Source of the DNA: Pedobacter sp. JY14-1
GTDB taxonomy: Bacteria > Bacteroidota > Bacteroidia > Sphingobacteriales > Sphingobacteriaceae
NCBI RefSeq assembly: GCF_029269825.1
Contig: NZ_JARJHU010000003.1
Coordinates: 62,001 to 126,000, forward strand
Reading direction: 5' to 3'
Length of the DNA: 64,000 bases
Below, in pieces: positions 47,294 to 56,169 of the stretch. The notes under the pieces were generated by a model. It had not been told where the DNA came from. It made no database searches and saw only the letters and a list, made by a program, of their open reading frames with translations. The translations under genes were made by a program, and so were the position numbers. The number at the start of each line of letters is the position of its first letter. Position 1 is the first letter of the stretch.

Positions 47294-48742
47294 ATGAGAA
47301 ATCGCATTTTATACAGCCTCTTACTGCTAATCTCTATTCACAGTTTTGTTTCTTGTAAGAAAAGTTTTCTGGACGTTGCCAGTGTTACTAGCCCTTTATA
47401 TAGGGAAAATTATGTCAGAGACCTGAATAGCATGGAAGAATACCTGAACGGCATGTACCTCTTATTTGCTGCAAATTGGTTCGGTGGATCTAGCGAAAAA
47501 GGTTATGCCGAATATGTCGCTGACAACTTGAAACCTATTAACACGAATGATGCAAATATAATAGCAAATTACAAATGGATGCAAAATCAATATGGGGGAA
47601 ACGCACCCGATTTTACTTCAACAAATATGTCTCTTAATTGGCAACGTAACTACCGAGTTATCAGAGCCAGTTGTTTTATAACTGAGGATATAGGTAAGTA
47701 TCGGAAAGAAAACCCAGTGAAAGCTGATTATATCAAAGGACAAGCTCTTTTCTTCAGAGCAATCATGCATTTCAAACTGGTGAATATGTTTGCGCAGCCC
47801 TATAAATTTACGCCAGATGCTTCTCATCTAGGCGTGCCATACATTACCACATCCAACCTTTCTGCACCTTATAGCCGACAAAGTGTCAAACAAGTATATG
47901 ATGCGATCATTACGGATCTTAATGAAGCGATTAGTTTAATGAATAATACAGCCACACCAGATGTAAGATATGTTGGTATTGACGCAGTTAGGGGAATCTT
48001 AGCACGGGTCTATCTTTTTAAAGGAGATTATACGAAAGCTTTAGACATTGCCAGAGATTTATGTGTTAAATATCCATTGATGACTATTGCAAAGGGATAT
48101 CCCAATTTACTTTACTCACATCAAACAGAAAGCGGATCTGAAGTGATTTTCCAGGCAACCCCGGGCGGCGCTTATCCTAACACCACAGCTTTTCTTGGAC
48201 GTTATTTAAAAGGGGCTTTATTGAGCTTCTATGCAACCAGCGACATCGCTGGCATCTTAAAGGAAAGCGTAACCGATGCGAGGAGTGCCTGGGTCACGAG
48301 CAATGGCAGTAACTGGCTCGTCACCAAATTCCCTTCTGGCGTAGCGGGAATACCCGGCGCTTTGGAAGGAGATTATTATGATCCGGTTATTCGTTCTTCC
48401 GAAATGTTTTTGATGGTTGCTGAAGCAGCCTTTAAAACAGGTGATGAGCAAACTGCACGGCAATACCTTAACGCGATTAGAAAGCGAGCTGATTCATCAG
48501 CATCGGACATAACAACTAGTGGAGAGCCGTTGATCAATGCTATTTATAAAGAACGGAGGAAAGAGCTTTGCTTCGAGAATCTTCGGTTATATGATTTGCA
48601 ACGCCTAGGAATGGGTATCAACAGACTTGACGTATTGCCGGGCATGCCAGGCACGCTTACCTATCCTAACAATAAAGCTATTGCGCCAATACCTCAAAAG
48701 GATGTCGACATAGCCGGGCTTAAACAAAATGAGGGCTATTGA
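47294..48742 (+). CDS. SusD/RagB family outer-membrane lipoprotein (pair 2)
   Basis: The start ATG 47294 gives a lipoprotein signal (MRNRILYSLLLLISIHSFVS then C). A longer frame from 47141 lies inside SusC and is not used. The 482-aa body has the SusD N-terminal segment (KKSFLDVASVTSPLYRENY), the TPR helices (YIKGQALFFRAIMHFKLVNM) and the C-terminal RagB/SusD block (INAIYKERRKELCFENLRLYDLQR). It is 10 bp after SusC 2, its transport partner. Confidence 0.94.
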   Translation: MRNRILYSLLLLISIHSFVSCKKSFLDVASVTSPLYRENYVRDLNSMEEYLNGMYLLFAANWFGGSSEKGYAEYVADNLKPINTNDANIIANYKWMQNQYGGNAPDFTSTNMSLNWQRNYRVIRASCFITEDIGKYRKENPVKADYIKGQALFFRAIMHFKLVNMFAQPYKFTPDASHLGVPYITTSNLSAPYSRQSVKQVYDAIITDLNEAISLMNNTATPDVRYVGIDAVRGILARVYLFKGDYTKALDIARDLCVKYPLMTIAKGYPNLLYSHQTESGSEVIFQATPGGAYPNTTAFLGRYLKGALLSFYATSDIAGILKESVTDARSAWVTSNGSNWLVTKFPSGVAGIPGALEGDYYDPVIRSSEMFLMVAEAAFKTGDEQTARQYLNAIRKRADSSASDITTSGEPLINAIYKERRKELCFENLRLYDLQRLGMGINRLDVLPGMPGTLTYPNNKAIAPIPQKDVDIAGLKQNEGY

Positions 48743-48772
48743 ATCTACTTCTTAACTTATTTAATCAAAAAT

Positions 48773-51388
48773 ATGCGTTTTCATTATAATCCGATTGTTG
48801 CGGGTGAGAAAAACTCGCACCTGTTACTTCTTTGTCTTTTTGTTTTCTTGTTTAATTTCGTTAACGCTAAACCTATCCAGGATAAGCAAAAGCAACCTAA
48901 ACTTATCACTATCAAGGGAGAGATTCCACCGACTTATAAAAAGGCGGAGATAGAATTAAGCTATTATCCGAGCTTACTTATTAATGATTTTGAATTGAAG
49001 GCGACGAAGACTATTAATAAGACCGTCACAAAAGGACAAGTTCAATTTGAGATCAGGACCGCAAACATCATCGACATCTACGGCACTTTTTGGGGTAATA
49101 GCAGAATTGGCTATCCCTTAGAGCCTGGTGAATCCATCGAAATCCGATATGAAAATGGAACGCCTATCTTTAGGGGAAGTGCTGCCTTAAAATTTGAACT
49201 CATTCATTTACTGAACAAAGTCAACGACAGCATAAATGCTACGTTGGAATCCAGGGGCCTGCCATGGAAACTTGTGGCACCAAAATCCAGGCAAGAATAT
49301 TTCAAATGGAACGAATTCTATAATGAAAAAATAAGGGCCTTTGATTTAATTCTGAACAGATACCGAAATCGGATGACAAAGAAGGCTTTCGATCTTGTCA
49401 AATTATACGCTTATGAAAAGCCTGAAGATGACAGATTAGAGAAATTCAGGATGTTAATGGGCATGCGTGTCCGTGAAGGAGATGTTTTCAAACATAAATT
49501 TGGTTTAACCAATGAGGACTTATGTGCAATTTATGACACTACATTAAACAGCCACGCAGCCAAATGGTTGAAACATGAAGCTCCCGGAGTAAGAATTCCG
49601 TTCTATCTGTATGACGGCGTGGGAGTTGAGGCTTTAAGGCGCGGGGGCAAATTCTTTATTGAGAAGGTAAGTGATACCGCTACGATGGGGAAAGATGCGG
49701 GTGAGCACAAATATGTAGCCCGTTACCAGTTGGCGAAGGAAATTTACAAGAATCCTCAGCGTAGCGAATTGCTTTCATTTATGTTTTACAGTCCTAAAGC
49801 ACACCTTGCAGGTGCAGGTTTTACGCCTGAAATCGAAGCTATCTTGTCAGACTTCTATAGTGATCCCACAATTGGTGAACGCTATAAGGATGAGGTAAGA
49901 AAGTATGAACGTGAAAGGCGAAGAAAGGCCAAGCTGACCGGGATGAAGGATTTCAGCTTAACTGATGTCAATGGAAAGCCTTTCACTAAAACCAACCTGA
50001 AAGGTAAGATCGCCATTTTCGATTTCTGGTTTACCGGATGTACAGGCTGCGTATTGATGGCGCCTGAACTTAAAAAAGTTGAAGAACGGTTTAAAGCTGA
50101 CACCAATGTGGTGTTTGTGAGTGTCTCTACAGATAAGAACAGGCAGCAATGGCTGAACAGCATTAAACAAGGGAAGTATGCTTCTACAACCAGCACGCAT
50201 GTGTATACTGCTGGCAGGGGTAGTACAGATCCATTCCTGGAGTTTTATGATGTTACCAGCTATCCAACTTTGTTGTTCTTTGATGCTTTTGGCAACCGGC
50301 TCGCTCCAGCCAAACGGCCAGATCTGGATAAGGGCGCATCGATGATCAAACTGATCGAGGAGGAGCTTGTCAGAATGAAAGACGGGCCGTATGTGTTTGA
50401 GGAAACTGAGGGCAAAGTAGCCTACACGGTAAACGGGGCGAGTTTCAGCAAGTCTAAGACTGGTGTTTTGACCGTGCAGACAGACCAGGCGGGCAAAACG
50501 TTCAGCGTACCGCTGCAAAAGGAGATAGTAACTCAGGAATCGGAATTGTCTGTGCGCCCGGAAAAGTTATTTGCGCTATCCGATATCGAAGGTAACTTCG
50601 ATAAGTTCCGGATGCTGTTGCAAAACAACAAGATCATTGATGCGGATTACAACTGGATTTTTGACAATGGGCACCTGGTGTTTTCCGGTGATATGTTTGA
50701 CCGGGGTGAGCAGGTAACAGAATGTTTGTGGCTGATTTATTCGTTGGAGGAGAAGGCAAAAGCTGCCGGTGGGCAGGTGCATTTTGTATTAGGTAACCAC
50801 GAGATTATGAACCTGCAGGGTGATTTCCGATATGTGCAGGGCAAATACAAACATAGTGCTGAGGTAATGGGTAAATCCCTGATGCAGCTGTATGCTAAAG
50901 ACACTGAACTGGGTAAATGGTTGCGTACTAAAAATGTTGCTGAGAAGGTGGGTGATCTGCTGTTTGCCCATGGTGGTTTTTCATCGAAGATCAACCAGTC
51001 GGCATTGAGCATTGCGGATATCAATAAATTGGCAAGGCCTTATTATGACAGGAACCTCGGTGATGGCAAATTTCCTGATGAGAATACCAACCTGGTAATG
51101 AGCGAATCATTTGGGCCGTTCTGGTACAGGGGATATTATGTGGACGAGAATATGCAAGATAAGGTTAAGCCTGTCGTGGATAGCCTTTTGACTAAATACA
51201 ATGCTAAGCATATTATTACCGGGCATACCATCATTGCCGACAAGATCACTGCTTTGTATGACCACAAGATAATCAATACAGATGTGAAGCATGCTGATGG
51301 CAATTCTGAAGCCCTGTTGAATGAGGGCAAGAACTTTTACCGTGTCACCTACAAAGGCGAAAAGTTCCTGTTGTTTAAAGAAGACTAG
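48773..51388 (+). CDS. Thioredoxin/TlpA-like domain fused to calcineurin-like metallophosphatase, 871 aa
   Basis: After an export signal (about 15-33) and a beta-rich N-terminal region of about 370 residues (DUF4369-like position), a thioredoxin-fold domain of the TlpA/AhpC type covers about 385-530 with the redox motif C423-T-G-C426 in FWFTGCTGCVLM. A third domain (about 600-870) is a PPP-type phosphatase: SDIEGN (603-608), GDMFDRG (639-645), GNHEIMNLQGD (674-684). In the first metal block the usual His of GDxHG is Glu606. TlpA proteins often follow SusCD genes; the phosphatase is an unusual addition. The protein lies in the periplasm or on the surface. The substrates are unknown. Confidence 0.85.
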   Translation: MRFHYNPIVAGEKNSHLLLLCLFVFLFNFVNAKPIQDKQKQPKLITIKGEIPPTYKKAEIELSYYPSLLINDFELKATKTINKTVTKGQVQFEIRTANIIDIYGTFWGNSRIGYPLEPGESIEIRYENGTPIFRGSAALKFELIHLLNKVNDSINATLESRGLPWKLVAPKSRQEYFKWNEFYNEKIRAFDLILNRYRNRMTKKAFDLVKLYAYEKPEDDRLEKFRMLMGMRVREGDVFKHKFGLTNEDLCAIYDTTLNSHAAKWLKHEAPGVRIPFYLYDGVGVEALRRGGKFFIEKVSDTATMGKDAGEHKYVARYQLAKEIYKNPQRSELLSFMFYSPKAHLAGAGFTPEIEAILSDFYSDPTIGERYKDEVRKYERERRRKAKLTGMKDFSLTDVNGKPFTKTNLKGKIAIFDFWFTGCTGCVLMAPELKKVEERFKADTNVVFVSVSTDKNRQQWLNSIKQGKYASTTSTHVYTAGRGSTDPFLEFYDVTSYPTLLFFDAFGNRLAPAKRPDLDKGASMIKLIEEELVRMKDGPYVFEETEGKVAYTVNGASFSKSKTGVLTVQTDQAGKTFSVPLQKEIVTQESELSVRPEKLFALSDIEGNFDKFRMLLQNNKIIDADYNWIFDNGHLVFSGDMFDRGEQVTECLWLIYSLEEKAKAAGGQVHFVLGNHEIMNLQGDFRYVQGKYKHSAEVMGKSLMQLYAKDTELGKWLRTKNVAEKVGDLLFAHGGFSSKINQSALSIADINKLARPYYDRNLGDGKFPDENTNLVMSESFGPFWYRGYYVDENMQDKVKPVVDSLLTKYNAKHIITGHTIIADKITALYDHKIINTDVKHADGNSEALLNEGKNFYRVTYKGEKFLLFKED

Positions 51389-51406
51389 TTGTGGCATTAA
51401 AAATCT

Positions 51407-51438
51407 GAAAGGTATGTAGCATTTGCTACATACCTTTC
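51407..51438. terminator. Hairpin after the fusion gene, perfect 15-bp stem
   Basis: Arms 51407-51421 (GAAAGGTATGTAGCA) and 51424-51438 are exact complements with only two bases between them, so the top pairs open into the loop. It follows the pair 2 locus by 19 bp and precedes the lipoprotein gene. Confidence 0.75.
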
Positions 51439-51467
51439 GTTTAACTAAAGAAAACATAAAAGAACTG

Positions 51468-51926
51468 ATGAAAGCAACTAAAATAAACCTCCCGTATATA
51501 GCGCTGCTATTATTTTGTATGACCTCAATTGCAGCCTGCACCAAGAAAGAAAAAACCACTCCTGAACGGCAGAAGGAACTCCTTGGGAGCTGGCAGGAAA
51601 CCACAGCGGTTATTCGCATACTGACATTTAAAGAAAATGGAGATTTTTTAATGTCATTGCGCTCCGGCAATGAGTCGACGGTTAACTTATATGGAACATA
51701 TAAGGTGAAAGGAGATAGCCTGAAATTGAATGTAGACCGTCAGGAAGAGGTAATCCCTAACCAGCCGACCATAATTACGCTGATAAATCACAATTTCCTC
51801 TATGAGGATTGCGTTTATAAGGTAAAAGATAATACGCTGGATCTGACCTACATTACTTATCCTGCTGACGCGCCGGTAAGCACTGAAAGTAAATTTACCA
51901 GGCAAACCGGATTGCTGCATAATTAA
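51468..51926 (+). CDS. Small lipoprotein, lipocalin-like, 152 aa
   Basis: ATG 51468 gives a lipoprotein signal with lipobox IAAC (C24 acylated), followed by a charged linker. The body is beta-rich: LLGSWQETTAVIRILTFKENGDF and YGTYKVKGDSLKLNV recall the lipocalin-like domains common in Bacteroidota lipoproteins. The longer frame from 51423 starts inside the terminator hairpin. It is the last plus-strand gene before the convergent glycosidase operon. The function is unknown. Confidence 0.75.
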   Translation: MKATKINLPYIALLLFCMTSIAACTKKEKTTPERQKELLGSWQETTAVIRILTFKENGDFLMSLRSGNESTVNLYGTYKVKGDSLKLNVDRQEEVIPNQPTIITLINHNFLYEDCVYKVKDNTLDLTYITYPADAPVSTESKFTRQTGLLHN

Positions 51927-51959
51927 TGGCAGATACTTATCTGTTGGTTTGCTTCTAAT

Positions 51960-53948
51960 CTATTTGGGGGCTTTAATCAGCCGTATTACCTGCCCGCCGC
52001 CTGCGGCGATGGAAACGTTCAGGACGTCTTTGCCGGTAACCTCTCTGATGGCCTTTAACAGGTGGTTTGGCTGTTCGGCGGCATCTTCTGCATCGCTGTA
52101 AAGTTCGGCGGTGTATTTACCTTCGGATAGCATTTTCAGCGGAATTTTCAGATCCCTGGCAGTGCTGTTATTGATCGTGCCGATATACCAGTCATTGCCG
52201 TGCCGCCGTGCTATTGTCAGGTACTGGCCGACTTCGGCATTAAGCACGCGGGTCTCATCCCAGGTAGTAGGTATTTTTTGCAAAAAATCAAAGCCGGGCT
52301 GTCCTTCATAGGCCTGCGGATGATCGGCCACCATGTGCAGGTAACTTTCCATCACCACATACATGGCCAGCATATGGCAACGTGTACCAATCATCATTGG
52401 CTTCACATAACGCGGCTTGTATTTGGCGGGTGGAACTGCATTAAATCCGCCCAGATGATAATCGGCAGGCCCTGCCAGTAAACGGGTGAACGCAATATCC
52501 AGATCATGTTCGGGTGTCAATGCCATTGGCAGCCATTTGTTTTGTTCGTAGTTATAGGTGCCCTCACGGGTAAATTCGTTGGGATAAGTTCGGCTTAAAC
52601 CCGTGGGCTTATAAGCGCCGTGAAACTGGATGAACAAATGATGGTCAGCTGCTTTCTGTAAAATCTCTTCTTGTATGTTTACCATGATCTGGTCGTCCCT
52701 GTCCAGGAAATCTACCATCATGCCTTTGATCCCCCACCTTTCGAACTGGGCAAATGCACTGTCTAATTGCGGGTATAAAGCTTTCCAGTGAACCCAGACG
52801 TGAATGCCGACACCTTTACTTTTTGCATAGTCACAAATCTGCTTCATATCCAGCGATGCTACCGAATGCGTCACATCTGCATAGGTTCCCGGCTGTCCAA
52901 AGCTTGACCAGTTATTCGGATACCAGGCTACCCCGCCGTAGCCAATTACAGAATGATATTCGATATTATTGCGTGCGCAGAAATCGATGTAGTATTTATT
53001 GGTTTCGAAGTTGATCCCCGGCGCAAAAGTGGTATCGGGTAGTACATCGCCATTCCACCAATGGAAGGAGGTTTTTCCAGGTTTTAGCCAGGACGTATCC
53101 TTGATCTTTGAAGGCTCATTCAAACTGGTAAGGATGTTGGATTCGATCAGCGCGCCGATGCGGTCAGCAATCATAATGACCCGCCAAGGTGTGCGGTGTG
53201 GTAGCTGGGCTTTAACCTTGATGTCTTTTTGTCCCGGCAGGGGTGACAATGTGCTGGTCAGGATGCCCCCCTGATTGGTCAGGTACATTCCGGCATAATC
53301 GCGGAGGCTGGCTTCGGTGATGGCGATATAAGTCTTATCCGGATTCTCGATCAGCAGTGGCAGATCCACCAGGCTTTCCGGTTTTAGGGCACTTAACGGC
53401 ATTTTGGCATAAGGGCCCTCATGTGTGTTGACAAAATTGTCGAATAGAAGCGCCCTGATGTCGGGTTTCCCTGCTACGTTAAATTCGGTTCGCTCTTCGG
53501 TAAGGGTATAAGCAGCCCAGTTGTTCTGCCTGGGAAATTCGTAACGGAAAGCGACCCCATCATTGAAAGCCCTTATAACAAGGTTTATTAATCGCCTTAA
53601 TCCTTTTTCCTCTCTAAGCTGTATGATGGCCTGGCGGTACTTGTTCACGACATGCTTCGTCTTTCCGACTACAAGATCGTAGGGTCCATCGAAGTTGCCG
53701 CTTTCGACTTTAATTATCTTAAGATCTTTTGCAATATCACCGCTGCCCTTAAAAGACAATCCCAGTGCCGAGGTATTGATCACCCGCCGGCCTTTGTAGT
53801 TTACCTTGTAAGATGGCCGGTCTTTGGTCAGGGTAAAGTAGAAGGAAATAGTGCCATCAGGGGATTTAATGGTAACGTTGTTCTGGGCTTTCGCCGGGCA
53901 GAGTGACAATAATGCCGCCAGCAGGAGCAGTGGTGTGATAGTTTTCAT
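51960..53948 (-). CDS. GH97 family glycoside hydrolase, probable retaining alpha-galactosidase type
   Basis: A signal peptide (MKTITPLLLLAALLSLCPAKA) precedes the three-part GH97 layout: an N-terminal beta-sandwich (about 22-280), a (beta/alpha)8 barrel (about 290-560) and a C-terminal domain (about 565-660). Barrel blocks are clear: HVWVHWKAL, then GIKGMMVDFLDRDDQ with D413 at the nucleophile position of retaining members, then FIQFHGAYKPTGLSRTYPN. Inverting SusB-like members use glutamates instead, so an alpha-galactosidase-type enzyme is more likely. It follows the six-hairpin glycosidase gene on the same strand (56 bp gap), an apparent operon. Confidence 0.93.
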   Translation of the reverse strand: MKTITPLLLLAALLSLCPAKAQNNVTIKSPDGTISFYFTLTKDRPSYKVNYKGRRVINTSALGLSFKGSGDIAKDLKIIKVESGNFDGPYDLVVGKTKHVVNKYRQAIIQLREEKGLRRLINLVIRAFNDGVAFRYEFPRQNNWAAYTLTEERTEFNVAGKPDIRALLFDNFVNTHEGPYAKMPLSALKPESLVDLPLLIENPDKTYIAITEASLRDYAGMYLTNQGGILTSTLSPLPGQKDIKVKAQLPHRTPWRVIMIADRIGALIESNILTSLNEPSKIKDTSWLKPGKTSFHWWNGDVLPDTTFAPGINFETNKYYIDFCARNNIEYHSVIGYGGVAWYPNNWSSFGQPGTYADVTHSVASLDMKQICDYAKSKGVGIHVWVHWKALYPQLDSAFAQFERWGIKGMMVDFLDRDDQIMVNIQEEILQKAADHHLFIQFHGAYKPTGLSRTYPNEFTREGTYNYEQNKWLPMALTPEHDLDIAFTRLLAGPADYHLGGFNAVPPAKYKPRYVKPMMIGTRCHMLAMYVVMESYLHMVADHPQAYEGQPGFDFLQKIPTTWDETRVLNAEVGQYLTIARRHGNDWYIGTINNSTARDLKIPLKMLSEGKYTAELYSDAEDAAEQPNHLLKAIREVTGKDVLNVSIAAGGGQVIRLIKAPK

Positions 53949-54004
53949 CCAGGTTTGGTTGTTGTCGTTAAAATATGCAAACGATCACACAAGTTCAAAA
54001 AAAC

Positions 54005-56053
54005 CTACCTTAGGGTTACCGCAACTTCAGTATTGTTACTGATTGAGCGCTTGATGATCGTCTTTCCGCCAGCAGACATTAATAAGTTGATTTTATCCTT
54101 CGCCCTGTGCAAGGTGATGTCTATTGAGGTATTGAATGCCCGGATATTTTTCAGTTCCAGGTGATCCCATTTTCCAGGGAGATCTGGTCGCAGCAGGAAT
54201 GAATTGAACCCTGTCGGTTCCATGCCGAGCACTCCTTCCGTGAAAATACGGCAGTACAGTGCGCTCTCTGCCGATAATTGTGCCATGCCATTCTCCGGCC
54301 AGGCTTCGACTACGTAGGGTACCCGGAAACCCGTCAGTCGGGTGGTAGCGTAAGCGCTTAACCGTTCCAGCGCACGGTCGGCTGCGCCAGCCTTGAACGC
54401 ACCTCTGAAGGCATACAGTGTACCTCTGTCCCAGAAGACTTTAGCACCATTATCATCGGGTTTCAGCTCGGTCAGAACGCCATTTGATGACCATAATTTA
54501 TTGAACAGGGCATCCAGCGTGCCCGACTTGCGCTGATTGATCCCAACCACCAGGGGCAGGCATATCCAGGCCCTCAGGGTGTTGTTCTCTTTATAGTATT
54601 TGTAGGTATCGAGGCCATCCATTTTTGCGCCGAAGTAGCTCTCGATGGCTTGTGAAAGGTTTTTTGCACGCGCCTGGTAATCAGCAATAAGTGATGACGG
54701 TTTGCCCATAGCTTTGGCCAGCCTGGCGGCCTGAATCAGTGCTCCATAATAAAGCGACGAGGTGGACAAATTTGCAGATCCGGTCGGAAAACGACCTTCC
54801 AGCTCGTCGCTTTCCGAAGCAACGACGCCGTCTGGAGTGATCCTTTTACGGGTGTATTCCAGGCACCAGTCGATTAAAGGCCAGATCTCTTCAGCTTTTT
54901 TAGGGTCGCCAGAGGCCATGAGATAGTGGGTGGCACCAAAGGCGATCATCGCTGCGTCACCGCGGTCGTTTGCGCCGAAGGGAAAGGTAACATCCAGTTC
55001 AAAGGAAGCCCATATTTTTCCGCCATCTTTCGGGATATTAGCCTGGAATATCCGGTAGGCATTCATTGCCGCCTGCATCCCTTTCTGATAACCGAGGTAA
55101 GAGAAGAAGGGACCGCTGTATTCCGCCTGGTCGTTGGCCCAGATGCCGACATAGTAATTGCCACCGCCGGGTGAGTGGACCAGGCCCAGCCGCGACCTGA
55201 AAATGCTTTCTGCTGCCCTGATCTTGGAAAAATAAAACAAGGTGTTAATTGTGGTGTCGGGAGATTTCAGCACCAGGTTTTTGGAGACGCTGTCGAGGAA
55301 CAGATCGCGCTTCTGCTCAATAATTGTGAGCACACGCTCTGGGTCGGCCTCCTCGTTGAGAGTGGCCGTGAAGTAAACGCCAAAGCTGTATTGCTCACCT
55401 GGCTTGATCGCCACCACCTGGCTGGCGTCTGTCATGATCTTTCTGCGGTAGTGACCGTGAAAGCCGGTTTCGTTTTGGATGAGTTCGGTAGCGCCTATGG
55501 ATAAGTTTTGTAGTGAGGGGCCTGCATTGATCAGCGTCCACTTTTCGACGAAGCATCGTTTGTCCATTGATGGGAAAAATGTCCTGATGACACGGATTCC
55601 ATCACGATCCTTGAAATAGAAACTGATCTTTCCGTTGATACGGATCGAATCGAGCGTTCCTGTCTCAAACTTCTTTTCACCAATGCTTATGACAGGTAAA
55701 ATTTCGTCTGTGTACTGCGAGCGCAGATAGGCCCTGTACATGGATTCGTTGGATTTGCTGTACTTCCGCAGCTGGGGGAAGATGATATCCCGGGTAATTT
55801 CGACCTGTTTTGTTTTATTGACCTTATAGCTGACGATTCCGGATACAAGTGAACCAGACATTTCCAGGTTGTCGTCATGTGGTAAACGATTTTCTTTTGT
55901 GAGGTTCCAGGTAATGCCATGGTCGGCATTGGTTCGCCAGAATATTTCGTTTTGCTGGGTCAGATCCTGAGCGGTCGCCTGCCTGGCCACTCCGGCAATC
56001 AGTATGGCGAGCAACAAAGTCAGCGGTTTTGTAAAATTTGGGTTGGTCATCAA
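54005..56053 (-). CDS. Secreted six-hairpin (alpha/alpha)6-barrel glycosidase-like protein, 682 aa
   Basis: After a signal peptide (about 1-28) there is an N-terminal beta-sandwich domain (to about 270), then a helical barrel (about 280-620) with aromatic- and acid-rich loops such as YVGIWANDQAEYSGPFF, IWASFELDVTFPFGANDRGD and PYVVEAWPENGMAQLSAES, and a short beta domain at the end. This is the architecture of six-hairpin glycosidases (GH63/65/78/95/116 clan-type folds). The exact family is not certain. It is the first gene of the operon with GH97, and is divergent from the DUF4153 gene. The start may be ATG 56053 or 56050. Confidence 0.75.
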   Translation of the reverse strand: MMTNPNFTKPLTLLLAILIAGVARQATAQDLTQQNEIFWRTNADHGITWNLTKENRLPHDDNLEMSGSLVSGIVSYKVNKTKQVEITRDIIFPQLRKYSKSNESMYRAYLRSQYTDEILPVISIGEKKFETGTLDSIRINGKISFYFKDRDGIRVIRTFFPSMDKRCFVEKWTLINAGPSLQNLSIGATELIQNETGFHGHYRRKIMTDASQVVAIKPGEQYSFGVYFTATLNEEADPERVLTIIEQKRDLFLDSVSKNLVLKSPDTTINTLFYFSKIRAAESIFRSRLGLVHSPGGGNYYVGIWANDQAEYSGPFFSYLGYQKGMQAAMNAYRIFQANIPKDGGKIWASFELDVTFPFGANDRGDAAMIAFGATHYLMASGDPKKAEEIWPLIDWCLEYTRKRITPDGVVASESDELEGRFPTGSANLSTSSLYYGALIQAARLAKAMGKPSSLIADYQARAKNLSQAIESYFGAKMDGLDTYKYYKENNTLRAWICLPLVVGINQRKSGTLDALFNKLWSSNGVLTELKPDDNGAKVFWDRGTLYAFRGAFKAGAADRALERLSAYATTRLTGFRVPYVVEAWPENGMAQLSAESALYCRIFTEGVLGMEPTGFNSFLLRPDLPGKWDHLELKNIRAFNTSIDITLHRAKDKINLLMSAGGKTIIKRSISNNTEVAVTLR

Positions 56054-56169
56054 AAGTAAAGATAAAGATTATTCAATGCCACCGGGATAAAAGATACCGA
56101 TGACGGGTGTCGGGGAAGCTTTCATTTATAAGGTGAGCTAAATTAGCTATCTTTACTACAAAACGTCCT

